From positions 1-19,583 of the forward strand of contig PWRH01000050.1 of the NCBI GenBank assembly GCA_003556525.1: a stretch of DNA of 19,583 nt, in the 5' to 3' direction. The DNA comes from Candidatus Nealsoniibacteriota bacterium. Lineage in GTDB: Bacteria > Patescibacteriota > Minisyncoccia > Minisyncoccales > RBG-13-42-11. The notes beneath the pieces were generated by a model. That model made no database searches, was not told the origin of the DNA, and worked only from the letters and a program-made list of their open reading frames with translations. The translations under genes were made by a program, and so were the position numbers. Shown piece after piece: positions 14,191-19,583 of the stretch; the first letter of the stretch is position 1; each line of letters starts with the position of its first letter.

Positions 14191-14571
14191 TTATTTTAAT
14201 TTTCTTTTTTTTGCTTCAACCTCTCTTACCCTTTTTTCACTGAAGCCAAAATGGTGGGCAATTTCATGCCAGACCGTTTCTTTAACAAGTTTTTTTATAT
14301 CTTCTTTTGAGCGGGAGGCCTTTTCGATCGGTTCTTTAAAAATAGTGATTTTATCGGGTAAAACCTGGCCGTAGCCCCATCTTTTTGTTTGGGGAACACC
14401 TTCGTATAAACCGAAAAGCAAAGCATTTTTTCTTATTTTTAGCTTTTTAAGCTGTTCCAATGTCGGCCTTTCTTCAACAATTATTTCGACATTTTCAAGT
14501 CTTTTTAAGAATTTTTCAGGAATCGCTTCAATTCCTTCACTGACCAGTTCTTCAAATTTTTCAATATCCAT
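14191..14571 (-). CDS. Small zincin-like metallopeptidase family protein
   Basis: This 126-residue protein has the zinc motif HEIAHH (102-107), within VWHEIAHHFGFSEKRVRE, near its C-terminus. The motif is HExxHH, followed by GFSE with a likely third ligand. Before it lies LLFGLYEGVP and ITIFKEPIE, typical of the minimal metallopeptidase family (COG3824, DUF1025). Members are single-domain, cytoplasmic and mostly uncharacterised. The ATG overlaps the rarA stop by 11 nt in another frame, so its translation is probably coupled. No signal peptide is present. Confidence 0.87.
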   Translation of the reverse strand: MDIEKFEELVSEGIEAIPEKFLKRLENVEIIVEERPTLEQLKKLKIRKNALLFGLYEGVPQTKRWGYGQVLPDKITIFKEPIEKASRSKEDIKKLVKETVWHEIAHHFGFSEKRVREVEAKKRKLK

Positions 14572-15787
14572 TTTTAAAATATTTTCTTTTTTTTAATTTT
14601 TCCGGGAAATAATTTTGTTTTTCTTGGTAATTAAAATCAGGACTGTATTTATAATCTTTTCCATAGCCCAACTCTTTCATTAGTTCGGTCGGGGCATTGC
14701 GTAAGCCTAAAGGAACAGCCAAATTACCGTGTTTTTTAACATCCTCAGCCGCTTTTTGGTAAGCAACATAAAGTTCGTTTGATTTTTTGCATTTAGCCAT
14801 ATAAACAACAGCTTGAGCCAAAGCAAGGCTACACTCGGGCAAGCCGATAAAATGACAAGCTCTGTAGGCAGCTACAGCTTGTTCTAAGGCGCGTGAATTG
14901 GCCAGCCCTATATCTTCCGAAGCAAAACGGATAATCCTTCTTCCAATATACAAAGGATCTTCTCCTGCCTCAATCATCCTTGCCAGCCAGTAAATCGAAG
15001 CGTTTGCATCAGACCCTCTCATTGATTTATGCAGTGCAGAAATAATATCATAGTGTTCTTCTTTGTCGTAGAATAGGTATGTTTTTTGAAATGCCTGCTT
15101 TACTGCATCAGCTGTTATTTTTATATTGTTTTTTTCTGTTATTTTTGAGGTTAAAACAGCATACTCCAAAACATTGAGAGCTTTTCTGGCGTCTCCGTTA
15201 CTCAGCTCGGAAATTAAAGAAATTGTTTTCTTATCAATTTTGATATTTAATTTGCCAAAGCCGTTTTTTTTATCTTTTATGGCCCTTTTTATTATTTTTA
15301 AAATACTTTCCTTGGTAAGTTCTTTAAAAACAAAAACTTGACACCTTGAAAGAAGAGATTTTATTACTTCAAAGCTTGGATTTTCAGTGGTTGCTCCAAT
15401 AAGCGTAATTGTTCCTTTTTCAACATAAGGCAAAAGAGCGTCTTGCTGTCTTTTGTTCCAGCGATGAATTTCATCAAGAAAAAATATTGTTTTTTTGCCC
15501 GAAAGGCTGTTTATTTCCGCTTTTTCAATTACTTGTTTTAATTCTTTCAGTCCGCAAGACACAGCGCTTGTTTGAAAAAACTCTGATTTGGTTTTTTTCG
15601 CAATAATCAGGGCCAGGGTTGTTTTTCCACTGCCCGGAGGGCCCCAAAAAATCATCGAGGGCATTTTATCGGAATTTATCGCCTCTCTTAAAAGCTTTTT
15701 TTCTCCGATCACTTCTTCTTGTCCGAAAAACTTATCCAAAGAGTCCGGTCTGATTCTGTCGGCCAATGGCTGTTTATTGTTTTCCAT
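14561..15787 (-). CDS. rarA: Replication-associated recombination protein RarA (MgsA)
   Basis: This AAA+ ATPase acts at stalled replication forks and is related to clamp-loader subunits. It has Walker A GPPGSGKTTLA, Walker B FFLDEIHRWNKRQQD, sensor 1 IGATTENPSFE and sensor 2 NGDARKALNVLE. The C-terminal family-specific region contains AYRACHFIGLPECSLALAQAVVYMA and PLGLRNAPTELMKELGYGKDYKY. The length is 408 residues from the ATG at 15787. A longer in-frame reading to 15847 adds a hydrophobic, unrelated stretch and is rejected. The ATG is preceded by TATATT 6 nt away (a weak leaderless-type promoter), and no ribosome site is visible. It heads a three-gene unit with the metallopeptidase and CAP genes. 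Confidence 0.95.
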   Translation of the reverse strand: MENNKQPLADRIRPDSLDKFFGQEEVIGEKKLLREAINSDKMPSMIFWGPPGSGKTTLALIIAKKTKSEFFQTSAVSCGLKELKQVIEKAEINSLSGKKTIFFLDEIHRWNKRQQDALLPYVEKGTITLIGATTENPSFEVIKSLLSRCQVFVFKELTKESILKIIKRAIKDKKNGFGKLNIKIDKKTISLISELSNGDARKALNVLEYAVLTSKITEKNNIKITADAVKQAFQKTYLFYDKEEHYDIISALHKSMRGSDANASIYWLARMIEAGEDPLYIGRRIIRFASEDIGLANSRALEQAVAAYRACHFIGLPECSLALAQAVVYMAKCKKSNELYVAYQKAAEDVKKHGNLAVPLGLRNAPTELMKELGYGKDYKYSPDFNYQEKQNYFPEKLKKRKYFKNGY

Positions 15788-15859
15788 TTTTATAATATAA
15801 ATATTTATCGCTATTTTAAATGTATCAGTAAAAAACATAAAACTCAACCTACTTAAATA

Positions 15860-15888
15860 AACAGCCCTCAGTATTACTTTGGGCTGTT
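15860..15888 (-). terminator. Hairpin at the end of the 113-residue protein gene, weak terminator
   Basis: The arms AACAGCCC (15860-15867) and GGGCTGTT (15881-15888) form an 8-bp stem with a 13-nt loop that contains the stop codon. Only TATTT follows on the minus strand, so termination may be partial. It lies upstream of rarA. Confidence 0.5.
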
Positions 15889-16215
15889 ATAATTTATATA
15901 GTCTGCCAATTTTTCCGCTTGTTCTTGCAGCCATTCGAGTGATTTATATTCATGCTTTGGTTTTAACCAGTATTTCTTTCCATTTTCATTAAAAACCACC
16001 TCCCACCATTCTTCTTCTGAAGTTTTTTGATTGTTATACTCTTCAACTATTTTTTTTATTTTTTCTTCTTCCGGGTTATCAAAAAATTTTTTCCAGTTAA
16101 AAATTATCCAAGGAAAATGGTGTTTTTGCCAATCATCGTGCCCCTGACAGCTGTGTGAGGTTTGAATTCCCGCTTGATTTAGCGCTAAAACCAGCTTTTT
16201 AATTTTTGGATCCAA
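15874..16215 (-). CDS. Unknown protein, 113 residues, with an SCQGH motif
   Basis: This cytoplasmic protein has no signal peptide. It opens MDPKIKKLVLALNQAGIQTSHSCQGHDDW, and the GIxTxxSCxGH pattern with its His, Cys and Asp residues suggests a metal or catalytic site. Similar openings occur in small bacterial and phage proteins I cannot name. The rest is rich in Trp, Lys and Glu (PWIIFNWKKFF, EEWWEVVFNENGKKYWLKP). The start is TTG at 16215, supported by the strong ribosome site AAAGGAGGG 8 nt upstream and by the SCQGH N-terminal region. The gene is transcribed away from the RlpA-like gene, and the two share an operator-like inverted repeat. Its translation signals differ from all neighbours except that partner. 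Confidence 0.72.
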   Translation of the reverse strand: MDPKIKKLVLALNQAGIQTSHSCQGHDDWQKHHFPWIIFNWKKFFDNPEEEKIKKIVEEYNNQKTSEEEWWEVVFNENGKKYWLKPKHEYKSLEWLQEQAEKLADYINYNSPK

Positions 16216-16223
16216 TTTTTCGT

Positions 16224-16232
16224 CCCTCCTTT
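16224..16232 (-). promoter_or_regulatory. Strong Shine-Dalgarno site before a TTG start
   Basis: AAAGGAGGG on the minus strand, 8 nt before the TTG at 16215. It decides the start codon. Apart from the divergent partner gene, nothing like it precedes any other gene in the window. Confidence 0.8.
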
Positions 16233-16248
16233 CTTAAGAGCTTTTTTT

Positions 16249-16276
16249 ATTATAATATATTTTTATTTTTTTTCAA
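16249..16276 (-). promoter_or_regulatory. Promoter of the 113-residue protein gene
   Basis: On the minus strand TTGAAA (16271-16276), a 16-nt spacer and TATAAT (16249-16254). The -35 box lies inside the left arm of an inverted repeat. Confidence 0.65.
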
Positions 16277-16290
16277 GCACTAATGCTTGA
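16273..16290. promoter_or_regulatory. Operator-like inverted repeat in the divergent promoter region
   Basis: The arms TCAAGCA (16273-16279) and TGCTTGA (16284-16290) flank CTAA. The left arm covers part of the minus-strand -35 box, and the right arm overlaps the plus-strand TTGACA. A regulator bound here could control both genes; this is inference. Confidence 0.5.
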
Positions 16291-16315
16291 CAAAAAGTAT
16301 TTTTTATAGTAATAT
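16287..16315 (+). promoter_or_regulatory. Candidate promoter of the RlpA-like gene
   Basis: TTGACA (16287-16292) and TAATAT (16310-16315) are 17 nt apart. The -35 is perfect and the -10 weak. The leader would be about 100 nt and includes a small hairpin (GTGTA/TACAC, 16347-16363). Confidence 0.5.
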
Positions 16316-16407
16316 TATTTAAGCGGAAATGACTGTAAACGAGTTGGTGTAATAAATCTACACTTAATTCGTCTTATATTGTAGTAGCTCTTTAAAAAAA
16401 ATTATAT

Positions 16408-16415
16408 AAGGAGGG
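16408..16415 (+). promoter_or_regulatory. Strong Shine-Dalgarno site before a TTG start
   Basis: AAGGAGGG ends 7 nt before the TTG at 16423 and fixes that codon as the start of the RlpA-like gene. Confidence 0.8.
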
Positions 16416-16422
16416 CATCAAA

Positions 16423-17136
16423 TTGAAAAGCGGAAGTATCTTTACCAGGGTTCTTGTTGTCGTATTTTTATCGTTTTTGGTTCTTTTTTTTGCAACCGAA
16501 GACCTTTTAAGGTCAGATCGGTTAGAAAAAGAGCTTGAAACAGTGGTTGATGTTTTTGAAAACCAGGCAAGTATTAAAGAGAAAACAAAAGAAAAAGAAA
16601 TAGAGGCTCAAACCCTGAAAGAACAGGAGGCCGCCAATATTTTTGTTCACCAGGCCTCAGTTGCAGAAAAAACTGAAGAAAAAGCTGAGGAGAATGAGCT
16701 ATTAAAAGAGCAGGAGGCTGCCAATATTTTTGTTCACCAGGCCTCAGTTGCAGAAAAAACTGAAGAAAAAGCTGAGGAGATTAAAGAAGAAAAAGAAAAA
16801 ATAGCTTTAGTTTCAAGAAGTACGCAGTCTCGAACAGGGATTGCCTCCTGGTACGGTCCCGGGTTCCATGGTCGGACCACTGCCAATGGCGAAGTTTATA
16901 ATATGTATGCCATGACAGCAGCGTCCACCTCTTTGCCATTTGGCACCAATGTAAGGGTCACTTTTCTCGAAACAGGGAAAAGTGTCACGGTTAGAATAAA
17001 TGACCGCGGGCCCTTTGAAAGGTCGGGTGGCAGATGGGTGCCTCATAGCACCCGGATTATAGACCTATCTATGGCTGCAGCAAAAGAGATAGGTTTAAAG
17101 AACCATGGAATCGGCAAGGTACGCATCGAATGGTAA
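16423..17136 (+). CDS. rlpA: RlpA-like double-psi beta-barrel protein with repeats
   Basis: RlpA-family proteins sit in the cell envelope, and known members are lytic transglycosylases that cut peptidoglycan lacking stem peptides. This 237-residue protein has an N-terminal signal anchor (about 7-25, [17 protein letters not shown]). A Glu/Lys/Ala-rich stalk follows, and then the DPBB domain: [45 protein letters not shown], and [15 protein letters not shown] to the end. The His of GFHGRTTA and the Asp of NDRGPF, the likely catalytic pair, are present. The stalk has three copies of a 29-residue unit; the last two are nearly identical. There is no lipobox and no SPOR domain. Start TTG has a strong ribosome site. 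Its base use and signals differ from neighbours, which fits acquisition from a lineage that uses Shine-Dalgarno sites. Confidence 0.88.
   Translation: MKSGSIFTRVLVVVFLSFLVLFFATEDLLRSDRLEKELETVVDVFENQASIKEKTKEKEIEAQTLKEQEAANIFVHQASVAEKTEEKAEENELLKEQEAANIFVHQASVAEKTEEKAEEIKEEKEKIALVSRSTQSRTGIASWYGPGFHGRTTANGEVYNMYAMTAASTSLPFGTNVRVTFLETGKSVTVRINDRGPFERSGGRWVPHSTRIIDLSMAAAKEIGLKNHGIGKVRIEW
16633..16780 (+). repeat. 87-bp tandem repeat inside the RlpA-like gene
   Basis: Bases 16633-16693 and 16720-16780 are identical (61 bp), with a period of 87 bp (29 codons). A diverged earlier copy ([20 protein letters not shown]) precedes them. The DNA identity implies a recent duplication or repair by recombination. 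Confidence 0.9.
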
Positions 17137-17158
17137 TCTTAAAAGATACAAAAAACAT

Positions 17159-17191
17159 AAAAGAGGTGTTAAACTTAACACCTCTTTTTTT
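17159..17191 (+). terminator. Rho-independent terminator after the RlpA-like gene
   Basis: AAAAGAGGTGTTAA and TTAACACCTCTTTT pair over up to 14 bp and are followed by more T. The opposite strand also gives a T-containing tail, so it may serve the converging MBL gene too. Confidence 0.85.
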
Positions 17192-17204
17192 ATCATAAAG
17201 TTTG

Positions 17205-17234
17205 TTCAAATTTTCACGATCGTGAGAATTTGGA
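17205..17234. repeat. 30-nt near-perfect palindrome between converging genes
   Basis: A perfect 12-bp core (TCACGATCGTGA, 17214-17225) extends on both sides to 17205 and 17234 with two G-T pairs. It is not followed by a T tract. It lies between the RlpA terminator and the MBL stop codon. Confidence 0.75.
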
Positions 17235-17245
17235 ACAACTTTTAT

Positions 17246-17749
17246 TTAAACTACAGGGTTTATTTTAAAACTTGGCCCGTGGCCGGGATAAACAATTGTT
17301 CCGGGTTTTAGCATTATCGACAATCTTTCCAAAGATTTTTCTATTTCTTCTTGGGAGCCACCCGGCAGGTCTGTTCTGCCATGACCTTCTTTAAACAAAG
17401 TATCTCCTGTTAAAATAAAATCATTTCCCATTAAGCAAATACTTTCTTTGGTGTGGCCCGGAGTATGAATTATTTTTAAAGCACTGTCGCCTATCTTCAG
17501 CTCATCATTTTCCTTTAGTCCGGTTAATATTTTGGCATTGGTTCTTTGGCTAAGTTCTTCGTTATAAAAAGTATGGTCGGGATGATTATGAGTATTTAAA
17601 ATATATTTGGCATTAGCCTTTGTTTTTTCTATTTCTTTTAAAATTTTTTCCAAGTCTCCTCCGGGATCAACAACAGCCAGCTCTCCTTGAGAGACCAATA
17701 AATAGCAATTGGTTTGCAGTATTCCTACTGTTAAAGTTTTAATTTCCAT
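17246..17749 (-). CDS. MBL-fold metallo-hydrolase (glyoxalase II-like)
   Basis: The 167-residue protein has all metallo-beta-lactamase fold metal motifs: HNHPDH (the HxHxDH motif, in NTHNHPDHT), IHTPGHTKES, LTGDTLFKEGHGRTDLPGG, and the late YPGHGPS. This is the compact YcbL/glyoxalase-II-like branch, which hydrolyses thioesters in characterised members; the substrate here is unknown. I start at the ATG at 17749 (MEIKTLTVGILQTNCYL). A TTG four codons upstream has no ribosome site. The ATG overlaps the mscS stop by 11 nt, so the two are co-translated. Confidence 0.9.
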   Translation of the reverse strand: MEIKTLTVGILQTNCYLLVSQGELAVVDPGGDLEKILKEIEKTKANAKYILNTHNHPDHTFYNEELSQRTNAKILTGLKENDELKIGDSALKIIHTPGHTKESICLMGNDFILTGDTLFKEGHGRTDLPGGSQEEIEKSLERLSIMLKPGTIVYPGHGPSFKINPVV

Positions 17750-18857
17750 TTTCTTTTTCAAGGTAAATGGTTTGGGTTGGGAAAGCCATTGATATATTTT
17801 CGCTTTCGAATTTTTCCTTTATTTTAAAAAGCATGTTTTGCTGGGTGTCCATATAATCTTTGTAGACCCCGGAAAGAATATAATAGACAATTTCAAAATT
17901 AAGAGAAAAATCTCCGAATTCGGCAAAGTGAACCCTGTCCAATTCCGCTAATTTTTCTTCTTTTATTATTTCTTCTATAAAAGAAGGTATTTTTTTTAGT
18001 TTTTCAAGAGAAGTTTCATAAGTAACGCCTATCTTAAAAACAATCCTTCTTTTTGTCATTTTTTTAAAATTCTGAATTCTGGCTGAAGTTAATTCCCTGT
18101 TTGAAATAACTATTTCTTCTCCTTGCAGGGCTCTTAATCGGGTTGTTTTAATGCCTATTTTTTCAACAATTCCCATGTGTTCTCCTGCAATAATAAAGTC
18201 TCCGACAATAAACGGCTTATCGAAATAAATTGCAAAAGAACTGAAAAGGTCGTTTAGTATATTTTGAAGAGCAAGCGCAATGGCAATACCTCCGATTCCC
18301 AATCCGGCTATGGCTGAAGTAACGTTTACACCCAGGTTGGCAAAAACAAAAATGGCTGCAAAAATCCACAGAGCCCACTTGGCTATTTTACCAATAGTCA
18401 ATATTGCATGCTGGGTTCCTTGATCTTTTTCTTTTATTAGGTATTTTTCAATTGCATAGTCGATTAAAATTTGGATCGCTCTTACTGCTTGATAACCAAG
18501 CCAGGCAATCAATATTCCGGTAAGTATTTTTAAAATTAAATTGTGGACATTTAAGGCATGTATGCTGATATAAAAAGCCAGAAAATAGTAAAAAGAAGGT
18601 CTGATTGTGTCAATTATTGAAACAAATGTTTCACCTATTTGCTTTTTATCTATTTTTTTAATGATATTTTTAATTCTATTTAACACTACCATTCTGAAAA
18701 CCCTCAAAATACTAAAAAGAAGCAAAAATAAAATTAAGAAGATTATATATTCCCCTATTGTATTTCCAACCAAAGCAATGTCAAAAAAAGGATATTCTCC
18801 CAAAATTGAGCTAAGTTGTTGCGCGATAGAAGCTGTTATTTCCAGATTTAATTCCAT
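17739..18857 (-). CDS. mscS: MscS-family mechanosensitive ion channel
   Basis: This 372-residue membrane protein has about four transmembrane helices: one near 35-55, two at 90-130, and the pore-lining region. The conserved pore helix is Gly/Ala-rich (NVTSAIAGLGIGGIAIALALQNILNDLFSS). The soluble beta domain follows with DKPFIVGDFI and RLRALQGEEIVISNRELTSARIQN. MscS channels open on membrane tension and release solutes upon hypo-osmotic shock. The length exceeds the E. coli protein (286) by one or more extra N-terminal helices, a common variant. A leaderless-type promoter lies upstream, and the MBL gene overlaps its end. Confidence 0.93.
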   Translation of the reverse strand: MELNLEITASIAQQLSSILGEYPFFDIALVGNTIGEYIIFLILFLLLFSILRVFRMVVLNRIKNIIKKIDKKQIGETFVSIIDTIRPSFYYFLAFYISIHALNVHNLILKILTGILIAWLGYQAVRAIQILIDYAIEKYLIKEKDQGTQHAILTIGKIAKWALWIFAAIFVFANLGVNVTSAIAGLGIGGIAIALALQNILNDLFSSFAIYFDKPFIVGDFIIAGEHMGIVEKIGIKTTRLRALQGEEIVISNRELTSARIQNFKKMTKRRIVFKIGVTYETSLEKLKKIPSFIEEIIKEEKLAELDRVHFAEFGDFSLNFEIVYYILSGVYKDYMDTQQNMLFKIKEKFESENISMAFPTQTIYLEKENGN

Positions 18858-18864
18858 ATTTAAA

Positions 18865-18870
18865 ATTATA
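18865..18870 (-). promoter_or_regulatory. Extended -10 promoter of mscS, leaderless
   Basis: On the minus strand TGCTATAAT (hexamer 18865-18870) lies 7 nt before the ATG. The -35 region (TTGCTT, 16 nt upstream) is weak, consistent with reliance on the TG extension. Confidence 0.72.
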
Positions 18871-18935
18871 GCAAAAAATTATTATTAAGCAACATTTTTT
18901 TACGTGACTTGTGTAAAGCAGCCTGTTTTTGCAAT

Positions 18936-18960
18936 AAAAAACCCCTTTTCAGGGGTTTTT
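18936..18960 (-). terminator. Rho-independent terminator after the RRM gene
   Basis: On the minus strand AAAAACCCC, loop TGAAAA, GGGGTTTTTT. The stop codon of the RRM gene is 6 nt upstream. Confidence 0.9.
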
Positions 18961-18966
18961 GAGGTT

Positions 18967-19290
18967 TTACCAACGATCTTTCCTAGGTCTGTCATGGCCT
19001 CCTCGATTTCGATTAAATCCATCTCTTCTCGGAGGTCTTGCCTCTAATGGTTTGGCTTCGTTTACGGTTATTTTTCTTCCGTCAATCTCTTGCCCATTAA
19101 ACATTTCAGTGGCTTTTTGAGCCTCTTCTTCGGAAGACATTTCAACAAAACCAAATCCTTTTGATCGGCCGGACATTTTATCAAGAATTATAACTGCTGA
19201 ATCAACAGTTCCTGCCTTGGAAAAGTTTTCTTTCAAAACATCCTCGGTAGTCTCGTACGATAGTCCGCCGACAAATAATTTTTTTGCCAT
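18967..19290 (-). CDS. RRM-domain RNA-binding protein
   Basis: The 107-residue protein is one RNA recognition motif with an Arg/Gly/Asp-rich tail. RNP2 is KLFVGGLSY (4-12) and RNP1 is SKGFGFVEM (43-51), with the aromatic residues that stack on bases. The tail (about 85-107: RPPRRDGFNRNRGGHDRPRKDRW) is basic. Single-RRM proteins of this kind are found in cyanobacteria and several other bacteria, where they act in RNA metabolism and cold response. The gene is monocistronic between a promoter with a ~100-nt leader and a strong terminator. The leader can fold onto the start codon, which suggests control by RNA structure, possibly by its own product. Confidence 0.93.
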   Translation of the reverse strand: MAKKLFVGGLSYETTEDVLKENFSKAGTVDSAVIILDKMSGRSKGFGFVEMSSEEEAQKATEMFNGQEIDGRKITVNEAKPLEARPPRRDGFNRNRGGHDRPRKDRW

Positions 19291-19367
19291 TTTTCTTACA
19301 TTATTTATTAACAGTAAGCCGACCGCTGTTTTTATTTTCTTGCAAAATTAAACAATGTAAGAAAAAT
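19289..19367 (-). promoter_or_regulatory. 5' leader of the RRM gene that can mask its start codon
   Basis: A perfect 14-bp inverted repeat joins 19354-19367 (minus strand ATTTTTCTTACATT, early in the leader) with 19289-19302 (AATGTAAGAAAAAT, whose last two bases are the A and T of the start ATG). The loop is about 51 nt. Folded, the initiation region would be blocked. Confidence 0.6.
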
Positions 19368-19398
19368 AAATTAACAGAAACTTACTCTATACTATGCC

Positions 19399-19427
19399 AT
19401 AGTAGCCTTAAAATTGAAAAAAGTCAA
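19399..19427 (-). promoter_or_regulatory. Candidate promoter of the RRM gene with palindrome over the -10 box
   Basis: On the minus strand TTGACT (19422-19427), a 17-nt spacer and TACTAT (19399-19404). The -10 box is one arm of the palindrome TACTATG/CATAGTA (19390-19404), which could be an operator. The predicted start near 19392 gives a leader of about 100 nt. Confidence 0.5.
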
Positions 19428-19462
19428 ACATGGACACATGAATTCTATTCCAAAGAAAAATT

Positions 19463-19583
19463 GAAATGTGCTTCACCGACCGAATTCCGCTTTAGCGGAA
19501 TGAAGGTGAAGAAGAGATTTATCTCTTCGTCAGGAAATGTGCTTCACCGACCGAATTCCGCTTTAGCGGAATGAAGGTGAAGA
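19463..19583. repeat. Two 50-bp structured direct repeats, period 71 bp
   Basis: Positions 19463-19512 and 19534-19583 are identical and are separated by 21 bp. Each can fold as a nested hairpin: outer arms CTTCACC and GGTGAAG, inner arms ATTCCGC and GCGGAAT with loop TTTA. The spacer region forms GAAGAGA/TCTCTTC, also with loop TTTA. The second copy runs to the window edge, so the array may go on. Apart from the RRM leader and promoter, 19291-19462 holds nothing else I can identify. Confidence 0.9.

Noticed and set aside
15788..15847. N-terminal extension of RarA
   Set aside because: The added residues are hydrophobic and AT-driven, unlike RarA N-termini, which match from MENNKQPLADRIRP.
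16329..16352. Seven-codon ORF (MTVNELV) in the leader of the RlpA-like gene
   Set aside because: A leader peptide is possible, but there is no ribosome site and no clear attenuator; such short ORFs occur by chance.
19284..19574. Plus-strand ORF of 96 codons at the right end
   Set aside because: It reads through the RRM leader, promoter and structured repeats; no likeness to a protein family.
19463..19583. CRISPR array at the window edge
   Set aside because: Only two units are visible, the repeat is 50 bp with a nested hairpin, the spacer is 21 bp and itself palindromic, and no cas gene is present.

Overview
The window is an AT-rich, gene-dense stretch of a bacterial chromosome with short intergenic gaps, compact proteins and almost no Shine-Dalgarno sequences. 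Several genes have a consensus TATAAT box only 6-7 nt before the ATG, which implies leaderless mRNAs. Together with the gene set (tyrS, rsmH, murC, fmt, efp, rarA, a split radical-SAM/LigB/AMMECR1 set, MntA-HepT), this looks most like a Patescibacteria (CPR, Parcubacteria-type) genome. That is inference from style and content; no 16S rRNA gene is present.

Left part (1-7851, all genes on the minus strand). A HepT/MntA toxin-antitoxin pair lies at the left end, followed by tyrS, an HD-domain phosphohydrolase with a YjbQ-family gene, a polyprenyl diphosphate synthase, rsmH, a 50-residue membrane protein, murC and the 2'-5' RNA ligase-like gene thpR. Two intergenic gaps here carry paired copies of a palindromic repeat that bracket a transcription terminator.

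Middle (7940-13327, plus strand). A radical SAM enzyme of the AmmeMemoRadiSam family is followed, after another pair of palindromic repeats, by a tightly packed run: a LigB/Memo-like protein, a small unknown protein, a YfcE-like phosphoesterase, AMMECR1, a PolX-type HhH domain fused to an unknown region, fmt and efp. Overlaps of 1 or 4 nt and gaps of 2-5 nt suggest one operon that ends in translation genes. The EF-P has Arg instead of Lys at its tip.

Right part (13330-19583). On the minus strand, rarA, an HExxH metallopeptidase and a secreted CAP protein form one unit that converges on efp with a 2-nt gap. A divergent pair (unknown 113-residue protein, and an RlpA-like wall protein with internal repeats) stands out: both use TTG starts with strong AAGGAGG ribosome sites, around a shared inverted repeat. 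Beyond it lie an MBL-fold hydrolase with an MscS channel, and an RRM RNA-binding protein whose ~100-nt leader can pair with its own start codon. The window ends in two copies of a 50-bp structured repeat spaced 71 bp apart.

No rRNA, tRNA, CRISPR array or insertion sequence was recognised. The strongest candidates for something undescribed are the covarying palindrome pairs, the RRM leader, the end-of-window structured repeats and the HhH fusion protein within the AMMECR1 operon.
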